Source of the DNA: Novosphingobium sp. JCM 18896
GTDB taxonomy: Bacteria > Pseudomonadota > Alphaproteobacteria > Sphingomonadales > Sphingomonadaceae
Assembly: GCF_025938095.1 (NCBI RefSeq)
Contig: NZ_JAPCZF010000002.1
Coordinates: 744,001-808,000 of the forward strand
Direction: 5' to 3'
Length of the DNA stretch: 64,000 bases
Shown here: positions 37,313-46,630 of the stretch, in pieces
Layout of the letters: each line of letters begins with the position of its first letter
Numbering within the stretch: position 1 is the first letter of the stretch
Notes under the pieces: model-generated
Told to the model about the DNA's origin: nothing
The model's input: only the letters and a program-made list of their open reading frames with translations
Databases searched by the model: none
Translations under genes and position numbers: made by a program

Positions 37313-37567
37313 CGAGCTCACCCGGGTCGTGCCGCGCTGCGCCCTGTTTGGCGAGACGGCACCTGCCATTATCCGATTCCAAACGCCGCGGACATCCATA
37401 GGGCTGCCGCGGCGCTCGGAATATTCGCTTGGCGACATAGACCCGCGCTTGCCGCGAGGCAATGCGAAGTCGCCCTGCCGGCTAGGGCAGGATGAGTCGG
37501 AAAGCGATGTTTGTGGCGGGAAGATGCGGCGGCCGGGGGGCCGCCGCCAAGCTCCGTATTTACGAGC

Positions 37568-37867
37568 TCAGTATTTCTGCTGGCGCTCGTAGAGGTCGCG
37601 GTAGTGCTGGATCCGCGTCACGCGCAGCCCCTGCATACCCGAGCGGTCGACCGCACGCTGCCACGAGGCGAACTCCTCGAGGGTCAGCGAATAGCGTTCG
37701 CACACTTCGTCGATCGACAGCAGGCCCCCATTGACCGCCGCGACGACTTCCGCCTTGCGCCGTACGACCCAACGGGTCGTGGACGGCGGCGGCAACGAAT
37801 CCAAGCTAAGGGGCTCCCCGAGAGGCCCGATCACCATAGCAGGACGGATTTTCTGGTTTTCGATCAT
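37568..37867 (-). CDS. sciP: SciP/DUF1153 CtrA-inhibitor family regulator
   Basis: A 99-residue protein with the SciP pattern: MIENQKIRPAMVIGPLGEP, RWVVRRKAEVVAAVNGGLLS and ERYSLTLEEFASWQRAVDRSG. In Caulobacter, SciP binds CtrA and blocks its activation of cell-cycle genes in G1. ATG 37867 with AGGA upstream is favoured over the longer frame. It is upstream of the efflux operon and downstream of a conserved-looking hypothetical gene. The family is restricted to Alphaproteobacteria, which supports the taxonomic assignment. Confidence 0.92.
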   Translation of the reverse strand: MIENQKIRPAMVIGPLGEPLSLDSLPPPSTTRWVVRRKAEVVAAVNGGLLSIDEVCERYSLTLEEFASWQRAVDRSGMQGLRVTRIQHYRDLYERQQKY

Positions 37868-37875
37868 CTCTATCC

Positions 37876-38205
37876 TCAATCGCCGGCCGTTTGTGTACCG
37901 TCGACGTCCGCATCTGTGTCGCACCCTGAATTGCCATTAGCTAAAGCAGTTGGGTTAACAGTGCCTAACCCAGCGTCATGGCCGCGGCCGTAGACAGCGA
38001 GCACGCGCGCCGAACCGCGATCGAAGCTTCCGCCATCGATCACGGTTTCCCGCGGCTGAGCGCACTCCAGCACAGGCCGTGCAGCATAGGCAGCAGCCAT
38101 GCGCGCACGCAGGCCATGCCAGTCCAACGGCTGAGCCGCATGGTTTCCGGTCATTCCCGCAGCCGCAGCCGCGAGCCGGTTCTCCATGTCAAAATCCACG
38201 TTCAT
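37876..38205 (-). CDS. Hypothetical protein preceding sciP
   Basis: A 109-residue protein beginning MNVDFDMENRLAAAA, with LDWHGLRARMAAAYAARPVLE and GSFDRGSARVLAVYG, and a hydrophilic tail with NPTALANGNSG. I believe similar proteins occur in Sphingomonadaceae, but I recognise no domain. It ends eight bases before the sciP start, so the two may be co-transcribed. Start could be ATG 38205 or ATG 38187. No signal peptide or membrane helix. Confidence 0.55.
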   Translation of the reverse strand: MNVDFDMENRLAAAAAGMTGNHAAQPLDWHGLRARMAAAYAARPVLECAQPRETVIDGGSFDRGSARVLAVYGRGHDAGLGTVNPTALANGNSGCDTDADVDGTQTAGD

Positions 38206-38329
38206 GGAGACGCTTATACCGAGGACTGGTCAAAGGGAGGTAAAAGCGGGCTTTACCACCCATTGACAGAGGTTAACCGCGCGACAGGCCTCTGTTTGCA
38301 AGCCGCGGCATGCCCTATATGGGCGCCAC

Positions 38330-39481
38330 ATGCCCGCAAACGCCGCCCTCTCCGGCCTCGACGCCGCCGCACTTTTCCAGTTGTCCGAACCGCTTGCGGG
38401 CCGACGGATCGTCGTCGCCATGTCGGGCGGGGTCGATAGCTCGGTCGTCGCCGCACTCGCCGCGGCGAGCGGCGCAGAGGTTATCGGCGTAACTCTGCAA
38501 TTGTACGATCATGGCGCCGCGACGGGTCGCAAGGGTGCCTGCTGCGCGGGCGAGGACATCCGCGATGCGCGCGCCGTGGCCGATCGGCTGGGCATCGCGC
38601 ACTATGTGTTCGATCACGAGTCACGCTTCCGCGAGGACGTGGTCGAGAAGTTCGCCGACGACTATCTCGCCGGGCGCACGCCGATTCCCTGCATCCGCTG
38701 CAACATGGGGCCCAAGTTCACCGATCTCTTCGCCATGGCGCGCGAGCTCGGCGCCGATTGCCTGGCGACCGGCCACTACGTGCGCCGCGAAATCGGCGCG
38801 GCCGGTCCGGAGCTGCACAAAGGCAGCGATCCCGCGCGCGACCAGTCCTATTTCCTTTACGCGACGACCGAGGCCCAGCTCGACTTCCTGCGCTTTCCGC
38901 TGGGTGGTCTGCCCAAGAGCGAAGTGCGCCGCATCGCCGAGACCGCCGGGCTCAGGAACGCCGCCAAGCCCGACAGCCAGGACATCTGCTTCGTACCCGA
39001 GGGCGACTATGCCGCGGTGGTGCGCAAGGTGCGCCCGGAAGGCGTGGCCGGCGGCGAGATCGTCCATGCAACGAGCGGCGAAGTGCTCGGCGAACATCGC
39101 GGCGTGATCCACTACACGGTCGGCCAGCGCCGCGGCCTCGAGATCGGCGGCCAGCCCGAACCGCTCTACGTCACCGGCATCGACGCGCCCGCGCGCCGCG
39201 TGCTCGTCGGCCCCAAGCGGCTGCTCGCGGTCGCCGCGGCGCGGGTCGTCGAGACCAACCGCATCGGTCCGCTGCCCGATACGCCGCTGACCGCCAAGGT
39301 CCGCTCGCTGGCCAAGCCCGTGCCGATCACGCTCGACGGCCCGCTCGGCAACGGCGCGGAAACCACGATCCGCTTCGCCAGCCCCGAATACGGCGTCGCC
39401 CCGGGCCAGGCCGCGGTGATCTATGCCGGCGACCGCGTGGTCGGCGGCGGCTGGATCGATTCGACCGAAGCGGCGATCTAA
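38330..39481 (+). CDS. mnmA: tRNA-specific 2-thiouridylase MnmA
   Basis: A 383-residue enzyme that thiolates U34 of Lys, Glu and Gln tRNAs in the cytoplasm. It has the PP-loop SGGVDSS at residues 32-38, the catalytic region [10 protein letters not shown] with Cys121/Cys124, the second cysteine in [10 protein letters not shown], and the C-terminal beta-barrel with the EPLYVTGI and [10 protein letters not shown] strands. It is divergent from the sciP-side genes and overlaps the convergent small membrane-protein gene by four bases. Confidence 0.97.
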   Translation: MPANAALSGLDAAALFQLSEPLAGRRIVVAMSGGVDSSVVAALAAASGAEVIGVTLQLYDHGAATGRKGACCAGEDIRDARAVADRLGIAHYVFDHESRFREDVVEKFADDYLAGRTPIPCIRCNMGPKFTDLFAMARELGADCLATGHYVRREIGAAGPELHKGSDPARDQSYFLYATTEAQLDFLRFPLGGLPKSEVRRIAETAGLRNAAKPDSQDICFVPEGDYAAVVRKVRPEGVAGGEIVHATSGEVLGEHRGVIHYTVGQRRGLEIGGQPEPLYVTGIDAPARRVLVGPKRLLAVAAARVVETNRIGPLPDTPLTAKVRSLAKPVPITLDGPLGNGAETTIRFASPEYGVAPGQAAVIYAGDRVVGGGWIDSTEAAI

Positions 39482-39831
39482 CTTCCCCACTTCTCCAGCA
39501 CGCAGCCCTCGCCCTCGCGGAACACCGCGGTCTGGCGGGACAGCAGCGGGAAAGTCGCGGTGACGCTGCGCGCCGCTTCGTCCTCGCTGAGGTGGACCAG
39601 GCCCATGCCGGGCTCGAAATCATCGCGGCACGAACCCAGCGGCCGGCCCTCGACGTAGCGGCACGAGCAGGCAACGCGCGCGCCATAGGAGGCGCCGGTC
39701 AGCGCATAGGATCGCAGCGGGTGCCAGAACCAGGCGGCCGCCGCGACGGCAATCACCGCAGCCAGCAGCGCCAGCCGCAGCTTCCAGCGACGTCGGGGCC
39801 CCGTGCGGGCGATAGGCTTGGCTGTTGCCAT
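39478..39831 (-). CDS. Hypothetical membrane-anchored protein
   Basis: A 117-residue protein with one membrane helix near residues 17-36 ([19 protein letters not shown]) and an exported part with CSCRYVEG and GSCRD cysteine motifs. I recognise no family. GGAG lies four bases before ATG 39831. It starts 31 bases from the divergent serine hydrolase gene, so they probably share a promoter region and possibly a function. Confidence 0.65.
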   Translation of the reverse strand: MATAKPIARTGPRRRWKLRLALLAAVIAVAAAAWFWHPLRSYALTGASYGARVACSCRYVEGRPLGSCRDDFEPGMGLVHLSEDEAARSVTATFPLLSRQTAVFREGEGCVLEKWGS

Positions 39832-39862
39832 TGGACTCCGGCTTGCGCATGGACGACGCTTC

Positions 39863-40996
39863 ATGACGATGCGCCGCCTGCCCCATATCCTCGCCCTGCT
39901 GCTGGTGCCAAGCCTCGTCGCTTGCGGCAGCGGCGATAAGGCGCCGCCGCCGCTCGAACCCGCGGCCCTGGCCGCCGTCGTCGAGCAGCCCGGCGTCGAG
40001 CGCGAACGGCTGGCGCGCGCGGTCGACGAGCTGTTCGCCGACGAGAATGCCGGCGAGACTCGCGCGCTGGTGCTGCTGTCCGAAGGGCGGATCGTCGCCG
40101 AACGCTATGGCGAGGGCTATAATCGCAACAGCCGGCTGATCGGCTGGTCGATGGCCAAGACGGTCACCGGGGTGATGATCGGGCAATTGGTCGCCGACGG
40201 CCGGCTGCGGCTCAACGAGACCGCGCCGGTGCCCGCCTGGCAGCGCTCGGGCGATCCGCGCGGCGAGATCACCCTGCGCCAGCTGCTGCAGATGCGCTCG
40301 GGCCTGCGCCACACCGAGGCGGGATCGCCGGTCTACGACTCGGACGAGGTGCGCATGCTGTTTCTCGACGGCCGCGACGACATGGCCGCCTATGCCGAGG
40401 CCCAGCCGCTCGAGGCCGAGCCGGGCCGCCAGTTCGAATATTCGTCGGCGACGACGGTGATCCTCGCCGACATCGCCGCGCGCGCGCTGACCGACAATCC
40501 CGACCCCGCCTTCCGCCGCAAGGCGGTGCGCGACTATCTGCACACGCGGCTGCTCGATCCCGTCGGTATGAAATCGGCCATGGTCGAATTCGACGCCGCG
40601 GGCACCTTGATCGGATCGAGCCTGATGCACGCGACCGCGCGCGACTGGGCGCAGTTCGGCGAGTTCCTGCGCAACGGCGGCGCGGTGAAAGGCGCGCAGC
40701 TCGTCCCGCGCGGCTGGATCGACTTCATGAAGACCTCGAGCCCGCGCAACCCCGCCTATGGCGCGCAGCTGTGGCTCAACAAGCCCGCGGGTGGCGATGC
40801 CCGCGGCGAGGACATGCTGTTCCCCGACCGCGCATCGCGCACCGCCTTCGCCTGCATCGGCCACCTCGGCCAGTATGTCATCGTCTCGCCCGGCCAGAAG
40901 CTGACTCTGGTGCGGCTCGGCAAGACCGACGGCGAACACCGCGCGCGCCTGCGCGAGCGGCTGGCGAACATCCTTGCGGTATTTCCGCGCGACTAG
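39863..40996 (+). CDS. Beta-lactamase-type serine hydrolase lipoprotein
   Basis: A 377-residue exported protein of the class C beta-lactamase/esterase fold. The signal ends in a lipobox LVAC, predicting a lipoprotein. The catalytic SxxK is SMAKT, and a YSS segment sits where the YxN/YxS motif is expected. Substrate may be an ester, peptide or beta-lactam; nothing decides. It diverges from the small membrane-protein gene and its stop overlaps the convergent PhzF-like gene by four bases. ATG 39869 is an alternative start. Confidence 0.87.
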   Translation: MTMRRLPHILALLLVPSLVACGSGDKAPPPLEPAALAAVVEQPGVERERLARAVDELFADENAGETRALVLLSEGRIVAERYGEGYNRNSRLIGWSMAKTVTGVMIGQLVADGRLRLNETAPVPAWQRSGDPRGEITLRQLLQMRSGLRHTEAGSPVYDSDEVRMLFLDGRDDMAAYAEAQPLEAEPGRQFEYSSATTVILADIAARALTDNPDPAFRRKAVRDYLHTRLLDPVGMKSAMVEFDAAGTLIGSSLMHATARDWAQFGEFLRNGGAVKGAQLVPRGWIDFMKTSSPRNPAYGAQLWLNKPAGGDARGEDMLFPDRASRTAFACIGHLGQYVIVSPGQKLTLVRLGKTDGEHRARLRERLANILAVFPRD

Positions 40997-41790
40997 AGGA
41001 AGAAGGTCCCCTCGACGAGGGTGACGCAGCTACCGCCGAGCCAGACGCGGTCACCGTCGAGCCGACAGTCGATCCGCCCGCCCCGCACCGAAGCCTGGAA
41101 GGCGGTGAACTGTTCGCGTCCCAGCCTGGCCGCCCAGATCGGCGCCAGCACCGAATGGGCCGAACCCGTGACCGGATCCTCGTCGATCCCCGCGCCGGGC
41201 ACGAAGACGCGGCTGACCACGTCAGTATCCCCGCCCGGGGCGGTCACGACGAAAAGGTCGGTGCCGAGCGCGGCCAGCGCGCGGAAATCCGGCGTGAGCC
41301 CGCGAACCTGCGCCTCGCTCTCGTAGACGAAGGCATTGTAACCCGCCGGCGAGCGCCAGACCTCGCGCGGCGCCGCACCGAGCGCCGTGACGGCCTCGGG
41401 CCAGCTGCTGGGTTCGGTCGCGATCGCCGGGAGACCGACCTCGTAGTTACCACCGAGGCGCCGCACTTCGAGCACGCCGGCCTTGCGCGTGCGGAACCGG
41501 ACGCGCTCGCGCGCCGGATCGCGGCTCAGCAGGACATGGCCCGAGGCCAGGGTCGCGTGACCGCAGAGCCCGATTTCGACCTCGGGCGCGAACCAGCGCA
41601 GCTCCCAGTCGGCTTCCCCACTCGCATCGGGGACGATGAAGGCGGTCTCGGCGAACATGTTCTCGGCGCCGATCGCCTGGAGCGTCGCATCGTCGAGCCA
41701 AGAGTCGAGCTGCATGACCGCCGCCTGGTTCCCGGCAAAGGGCCGGTCGGCGAAGGCATCGACGTGCCAGTAGGGAATGGAAAGCGTCAT
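40993..41790 (-). CDS. PhzF family isomerase-like protein
   Basis: A 265-residue protein with the two mirrored domains of the PhzF/DapF fold: YWHVDAFADRPFAGNQAAV at the start, the catalytic-glutamate region NMFAETAFIV, IGLCGHATLASGH and GAGIDEDPVTGSAHS. PhzF itself acts in phenazine synthesis, but most members have unknown substrates and no phenazine genes are present here. It overlaps the upstream CDF transporter gene by four bases, last in pdxH-CDF-phzF. Confidence 0.9.
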   Translation of the reverse strand: MTLSIPYWHVDAFADRPFAGNQAAVMQLDSWLDDATLQAIGAENMFAETAFIVPDASGEADWELRWFAPEVEIGLCGHATLASGHVLLSRDPARERVRFRTRKAGVLEVRRLGGNYEVGLPAIATEPSSWPEAVTALGAAPREVWRSPAGYNAFVYESEAQVRGLTPDFRALAALGTDLFVVTAPGGDTDVVSRVFVPGAGIDEDPVTGSAHSVLAPIWAARLGREQFTAFQASVRGGRIDCRLDGDRVWLGGSCVTLVEGTFFL

Positions 41791-42737
41791 GTCCGGCCGT
41801 GCTCCTGGCGATCGTCCTGCTGCGGCAGCACGTCCTCGGCCGCCAGTCCCGCCTCGTCTATCAGGCCTTCGGGGTCGGGGTGGATCAGAATCTCGACGCC
41901 GGGAAATTCGACGCGCAGCCGCGCCTCGATCTCGTCCATCACCTTGTGCGCGTCGCGGATCGACATCTGCGGATCGACCCAGACGTGGAACTGGACGAAG
42001 TCGCGGTTGCCCGACGTGCGCGTGCGCAGGTCGTGCATGCCCTTGAGCTCGGGATGTCGCGCCGCAACCGCGACGAAGCGCGCGCGCTTCTCCTCGGGCC
42101 ACTCCTTGTCCATCAGTTCGTCGATCGCGCGATGCGACGCCTGCCAGGCGCCCCAGCCGAGCCAGGCGGCAATGGCAAGGCCGAACAGCGGGTCGACCCC
42201 GGCGAGGCCGAGGTAGTGATCGAGCGCAAGCGCGGCGATCACCGCGAGATTGAGCAGCAGATCGGACTGGTAATGGACGTGGTCGGTCTCGATCGCGAGG
42301 CTGCGCGTGCGGCGGATCACATGACGCTGCCAGGCAAGCAGGCCGAGGGTCGCCACCAGCGCGACGATCGAGACGGCGATGCCGCCCTCCGCCGCTTCGG
42401 TCCGCCCGCCGACGACGAGTTGCTCGACCGCGCGCGCGGCGAGACCTAGCGCCGAGACCGAGATCAGGGTTACCTGGAATATCGCGGCGAGCGCCTCGGC
42501 CTTGCCGTGGCCGAAGCGATGCTGATCGTCGCGCGGCTGGGCGGCGATGTGGACGCCGATCAAGGTGACCAGGCTGGCGATGAGGTCGAGCGCGGTATCG
42601 GCAAGGCTGCCGAGCATCGCGGTCGAGCCCGTCGACCAGGCGGCCCAGGCCTTGAGCCCGACGAGCAGCAGCGCCACGCCGATCGAGGCATAGGCGGCGC
42701 TGCGGTTGAGCCGCGCGAAATGCTGGTCGATGCTCAA
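41787..42737 (-). CDS. Cation diffusion facilitator transporter (FieF/ZitB-like)
   Basis: A 316-residue inner-membrane antiporter that exports Zn2+, Fe2+ or related ions. Six membrane helices are followed by a cytoplasmic metal-binding domain. The site-A pair appears as SLADTALD (DxxxD, FieF-like) in helix II and HVHYQSD (HxxxD) in helix V; HRFGHGKAE lies between. The DxxxD form suggests FieF-like iron/zinc selectivity instead of Zn-only HxxxD. It lies between pdxH and the PhzF-like gene on the same strand. Confidence 0.92.
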   Translation of the reverse strand: MSIDQHFARLNRSAAYASIGVALLLVGLKAWAAWSTGSTAMLGSLADTALDLIASLVTLIGVHIAAQPRDDQHRFGHGKAEALAAIFQVTLISVSALGLAARAVEQLVVGGRTEAAEGGIAVSIVALVATLGLLAWQRHVIRRTRSLAIETDHVHYQSDLLLNLAVIAALALDHYLGLAGVDPLFGLAIAAWLGWGAWQASHRAIDELMDKEWPEEKRARFVAVAARHPELKGMHDLRTRTSGNRDFVQFHVWVDPQMSIRDAHKVMDEIEARLRVEFPGVEILIHPDPEGLIDEAGLAAEDVLPQQDDRQEHGRT

Positions 42738-42750
42738 GGGCGCGCGGAAC

Positions 42751-43359
42751 TCATGGATAGAGCAGTGTGGAGACCCAGCCGCCGCCTTCGGCGCGGGTGA
42801 ACCGGCGCCGCTCGTGCAGGCGATGCGGCCGGTCCTGCCAGAACTCGATCGCGCTCGGCGTCAGGCAGAAGCCGAGCCAGTGCCGGGGCCGCTCGACCGC
42901 TCGATCGGCGAATTCCGCCTCGGCATCCTGGAAGCGTGCGAGGAAGGTCGCGCGCGAATCCAGCGGCGCCGACTGGTCCGACGCGACCGCGCCGAGCTGC
43001 GAATCGCGGGTGCGGCTGGCGAAGTAGGCGTCGACCGTCTCGGCCGAGACCGGGGTCAGCGGTCCCTCGATGCGGATCTGTCGGCGCAGCGACTTCCAGT
43101 GGAACAGCAGCGCGGCATTGGGATTGGCCAGGATCTCCTGTCCCTTGCGGCTGTGGCTGTTGGTGTAGAACAGGAAGCCGTCGGGTCTATGCCCCTTGAG
43201 CAGCACCATCCGCACCGAGGGCAGCCCGCCCGGGGTCGCAGTGGCGAGCGCCATGGCGTTCGAATCCTCTTCGGCGCCGCGCGCTTCGAGATACCAGCTG
43301 TCGAACAGGGTGAAGGGATTGCCGGTCGGGATCGTATCGGCGAATTGTTCAGCTTCCAA
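42751..43359 (-). CDS. pdxH: Pyridoxamine 5'-phosphate oxidase
   Basis: A 202-residue FMN enzyme that makes pyridoxal 5'-phosphate. Characteristic stretches are NAMALATATPGGLPSVRMVLLKG (in part: PSVRMVLLKG), GFLFYTNSHSRKGQE, ALLFHWKSLRRQIRIEG and the end RRRFTRAEGGGWVSTLLYP. The start is TTG 43359, with GGGAG six bases upstream; the frame to 43524 would include noncoding DNA. The gene leads the pdxH-CDF-phzF group and diverges from the dnaJ-like gene, with TTGACA-like promoter hexamers near 43386 and 43395. Confidence 0.94.
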   Translation of the reverse strand: MEAEQFADTIPTGNPFTLFDSWYLEARGAEEDSNAMALATATPGGLPSVRMVLLKGHRPDGFLFYTNSHSRKGQEILANPNAALLFHWKSLRRQIRIEGPLTPVSAETVDAYFASRTRDSQLGAVASDQSAPLDSRATFLARFQDAEAEFADRAVERPRHWLGFCLTPSAIEFWQDRPHRLHERRRFTRAEGGGWVSTLLYP

Positions 43360-43522
43360 CGCAGGCTCCCGTACAAGGTGACGAAGTTGACATAGTTGAC
43401 ACGGTCCTGCCGATGAAATGCGCTTGCGCAGCGAAGGCTGCGTCGCACGACGAATAGCCGCGGCGCAATCGGTAGGAAAGCGCGGCTTGTCCAAGCGGCC
43501 CACCGCACCTAGGTAGTCGCGC

Positions 43523-44431
43523 ATGGCAGCAGATCCTTACGCAACTCTCGGCGTGGCGCGCAGCGCGAGCGAGAAGGACATCAAGTCCGCCTATCGCAAG
43601 CTGGCAAAGGAGCTGCATCCCGATCGCAACGCCGACAATCCGAACGCGGCCGAGCGCTTCAGCGAGGTCACGCGCGCCTACGACCTACTGTCCGACAAGG
43701 ACAAGCGCGCGCAGTTCGACCGCGGCGAGATCGACGGCGACGGCAACCCGATGGGCTTCGGCGGCGGCGGTTTCGGCGGTGGCGGGCATCGCGGCTTCGG
43801 CGGCGGCGGCTTCCAGTCCGAGGGCATCGACCTCGGCGACATCTTCGGCGGCATATTCGGCGGCGGCGGTGGCCCCGGCGGCGGCTTCGGCGGCCGTGGC
43901 CGCGCGGCGCCGCGCGGCAACAACCTGCAATACCGGCTCGGCGTCTCGCTGACCGACGCGGCCAAACTCGCGCCGCAGCGCATCACCCTGGGCGACGGCA
44001 AGACGATCGACCTCAAGCTCCCGGCCGGAGTCGAGGACGGCACCCAGATGCGGCTCGGCGGCAAGGGCGAGCCCGGCCCGGGCGGCGCCGGCGACGCGAT
44101 CGTCACGATCCACATCGAACCGCATGCCTATTTCAAGCGTGACGGCGACAACCTGCGCCTCGACCTGCCCGTCAGCCTCGACGAGGCGGTCAACGGCGCC
44201 AAGGTCAAGGCGCCCACGGTCGACGGCGCGGTCATGCTGACGGTCGCGCCGGGCAGCAGCTCGGGCAAGACCCTGCGCCTCAAGGGCAAGGGCATGACAC
44301 GCAAGGACGGGACGCGCGGCGACCAGTTGATAACGCTCGAAATCGCGCTGCCCGAGGGTGACGAGGATCTGATCCGCCGGCTCGAAGGCTGGCAGGATAC
44401 GCGGCCGCTGCGCGCCAAGCTCGGCGTCTGA
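43523..44431 (+). CDS. DnaJ/CbpA-like co-chaperone
   Basis: A 302-residue J-domain protein with HPD in ELHPDRNADNP at residues 30-40, a long Gly/Phe-rich linker (about 75-130) and two C-terminal substrate-binding beta domains. No zinc-finger cysteines are present, so it is a type II co-chaperone like CbpA that stimulates DnaK. Transcribed with the YihY gene seven bases downstream. Not the main DnaJ. Confidence 0.93.
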   Translation: MAADPYATLGVARSASEKDIKSAYRKLAKELHPDRNADNPNAAERFSEVTRAYDLLSDKDKRAQFDRGEIDGDGNPMGFGGGGFGGGGHRGFGGGGFQSEGIDLGDIFGGIFGGGGGPGGGFGGRGRAAPRGNNLQYRLGVSLTDAAKLAPQRITLGDGKTIDLKLPAGVEDGTQMRLGGKGEPGPGGAGDAIVTIHIEPHAYFKRDGDNLRLDLPVSLDEAVNGAKVKAPTVDGAVMLTVAPGSSSGKTLRLKGKGMTRKDGTRGDQLITLEIALPEGDEDLIRRLEGWQDTRPLRAKLGV

Positions 44432-44437
44432 GGCGCC

Positions 44438-45454
44438 GTGGAGGAAGTCCCGATCGACGCACCCGCGGGGCCCATCGATCAGTCGCCCGAGGCGCGTCGC
44501 CGCCGGGCGCTGCTTGACCGGGACAAGCTCCAGGCGCAGTTCGACCGGAACCTCGGCCCCGCCAGCCGCGTGTTCACCGTGGTCAAGCGCGTGCTCGTCG
44601 GCGCCTGGTCCGACGGCTTCATCCACGCCGGCAACCTCGCCTATACCGCGATCCTCGCGCTGTTTCCCTTCGTCATCGTCATCACCGCGGTGATCACCGC
44701 GCTCGGCGAGGGCAGCCAGCGCGAAGCCTCGATCCGCGCCTTCCTCTCGGCCGCGCCGCCGGTGGTGGCGCGCGCGCTCGAGCCCGTGGCGCTGTCGGTC
44801 AGCGAGGCGCGCAGCGGCTGGCTGCTGTGGATCGGCGGCCTGGTCGGGCTGTGGACCGTGTCGAGCCTGATCGAGACGATCCGCGACATCCTGCGCCGCG
44901 CCTACGGCACGCGCCCGACCGCGGCCTTCTGGCGCTATCGGCTGTTCTCGACCGCCTTCATCGTCGGCGCCGTGGTCCTGCTGCTGCTCTCGCTGTTCGC
45001 CCAGGTCGCGATCACCGCGGCGCAGGAGGTGATCGCCGCCTGGTTTCCGCTGCTCGATACCTGGACGCTGACCCTGACCACCTCGCGGCTGATCCCCGCG
45101 GCGATGCTCTACCTGTCGATCTACGTGCTGTTCCTGTCGCTGACGCCTTCGGCCTATCGCAACCGCCGCTATCCGAAATGGCCGGGCGCGCTGCTGGTGA
45201 CGGTCTGGTGGGTGGCGATCACGGTACTGTTGCCCGGTGTCCTCAGGAATCTGTTTTCCTACGATCTCACCTACGGGAGCCTTGCCGGGGTGATGATCGC
45301 GCTTTTCTTTTTCTGGCTGGTTGGCCTAGGGATGGTCATGGGAGCCGAGCTCAACGCGGCGCTCGCCGAGACGCCGGAAGAACGCGACGCGATCGGCCAG
45401 GCCGACGACAGAGCGCGCCAAACACGTACAGAAAGCAGGACGATCGAAGAATGA
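44438..45454 (+). CDS. YihY/virulence factor BrkB family membrane protein
   Basis: A 338-residue inner-membrane protein with about six helices and the YihY pattern: HAGNLAYTAILALFPFVIVITA, a central GGLVGLWTVSSLIETIRDILRRAYG stretch (in pieces), and a C-terminal LAGVMIALFFFWLVGLGMVMGAELNA. Function unknown; once misnamed RNase BN. GTG 44438 starts seven bases after the DnaJ-like stop. It overlaps fabI by four bases, so the three genes form an operon. Confidence 0.9.
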   Translation: MEEVPIDAPAGPIDQSPEARRRRALLDRDKLQAQFDRNLGPASRVFTVVKRVLVGAWSDGFIHAGNLAYTAILALFPFVIVITAVITALGEGSQREASIRAFLSAAPPVVARALEPVALSVSEARSGWLLWIGGLVGLWTVSSLIETIRDILRRAYGTRPTAAFWRYRLFSTAFIVGAVVLLLLSLFAQVAITAAQEVIAAWFPLLDTWTLTLTTSRLIPAAMLYLSIYVLFLSLTPSAYRNRRYPKWPGALLVTVWWVAITVLLPGVLRNLFSYDLTYGSLAGVMIALFFFWLVGLGMVMGAELNAALAETPEERDAIGQADDRARQTRTESRTIEE

Positions 45455-46275
45455 CGGGTCTGATGGAGGGAAAGCGTGGCCTGATCATGGGCCTCGCCAA
45501 TGACAAGTCGCTGGCATGGGGCATTGCCCAGCAGTTGCACGCACACGGCGCCGAACTGGCCTTCTCGTACCAGGGCGAAGCGCTGGCCAAGCGGGTCAAG
45601 CCCTTGGCCGAGAGCCTGGGCAGCGATTTCCTGATCGATTGCGACGTGTCCGACATGGCCGCGCTCGACACGGCTTTCGAAACGCTCGCCGCGCGCTGGC
45701 CGACGATCGACTTCGTGGTCCACGCCATCGGCTTCTCGGACAAGAACGAGCTGCGCGGCCAGTACGTCGACACCAGCCTCGAAAACTTCCTGATGACGAT
45801 GAACATCTCGGCCTACAGCCTCGTCGCCGTGACCAAGCGTGCGGCGGCGATGATGCCCCCCGTCCAGGAAGACGGAACCGGCGGCGGGACGATCCTGACG
45901 CTGACCTACTACGGCGCCGAGAAGGTCGTGCCGCACTACAACGTCATGGGCGTGGCCAAGGCCGCGCTCGAGACCAGCGTCAAGTATCTCGCCAACGATC
46001 TCGGGCCGCGCAACATCCGCGTCAACGCGATCTCGGCCGGTCCGATCAAGACCCTGGCGGCCAGCGGCATCGGCGACTTCCGCTACATCCTCAAGTGGAA
46101 CGAGCTGAACTCGCCGCTGCGCCGCAACGTCACGATCGACGATGTCGGCGGTGCCGGGCTCTACCTGCTGTCGGGCCTGTCGTCGGGCGTCACCGGCGAG
46201 ACGCATCACGTCGATGCGGGCTACCACGTCGTCGGCATGAAGCAGGAAGACGCGCCCGACATCAGCCTGGTGTGA
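45451..46275 (+). CDS. fabI: Enoyl-[acyl-carrier-protein] reductase (NADH)
   Basis: A 274-residue FabI of the SDR fold that reduces enoyl-ACP in the last step of fatty-acid elongation. It has the GLANDKSLAWGIA nucleotide loop and the catalytic Tyr-x6-Lys in AEKVVPHYNVMGVAKAALE, plus the HHVDAGYHVVGM tail. ATG 45451 overlaps the YihY stop (ATGA). It ends the dnaJ-like/yihY/fabI operon and is the last core gene before the polysaccharide operon. Confidence 0.97.
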   Translation: MTGLMEGKRGLIMGLANDKSLAWGIAQQLHAHGAELAFSYQGEALAKRVKPLAESLGSDFLIDCDVSDMAALDTAFETLAARWPTIDFVVHAIGFSDKNELRGQYVDTSLENFLMTMNISAYSLVAVTKRAAAMMPPVQEDGTGGGTILTLTYYGAEKVVPHYNVMGVAKAALETSVKYLANDLGPRNIRVNAISAGPIKTLAASGIGDFRYILKWNELNSPLRRNVTIDDVGGAGLYLLSGLSSGVTGETHHVDAGYHVVGMKQEDAPDISLV

Positions 46276-46630
46276 CCTTGCCCGCGCGCTGGCCCTGGCT
46301 TCGGGCCAGCCGGCGCGGACGGGGTAGCCATCGAGCCTGTCGAAATCTGCATCCATGATAGGAGCGCGCGCCGCGTTCCCCTTGTGTGGGGGCCGCCGGC
46401 CCGCTACCCCCGGCTCAGGGGAACTTGCGGGGGAAGGGCCTCCGATGCGCCAGCCGACGCATCGGACGAGACCGGTCTCCTGGAATTCATCCAAGGCAGG
46501 CCCGCTACGGCGCAGGCGGTAAAGAAAAAGAAAGTTCGAGCGGCCTAACATGAACCGCAAAGAGAACATCGAAAGACAGGGACGGCCCGAGGGGGCTTCG
46601 TCTCTAACCGCTTGGCTTGTGAGGATTTGA
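46276..46630. other. Intergenic region and promoter of the polysaccharide operon
   Basis: About 355 bases between fabI and the polysaccharide operon. It holds a possible 26-codon leader frame (46550-46630) whose TGA directly abuts the next gene's ATG. A GGCGGTAA octamer at 46515-46522 resembles the ops/JUMPstart element by one mismatch. Neither is strong evidence. Confidence 0.45.

Noticed and set aside
46515..46522. GGCGGTAA as an ops/JUMPstart element for RfaH
   Set aside because: It has one mismatch to the core, the rest of JUMPstart is absent, and RfaH control is not typical of Alphaproteobacteria.
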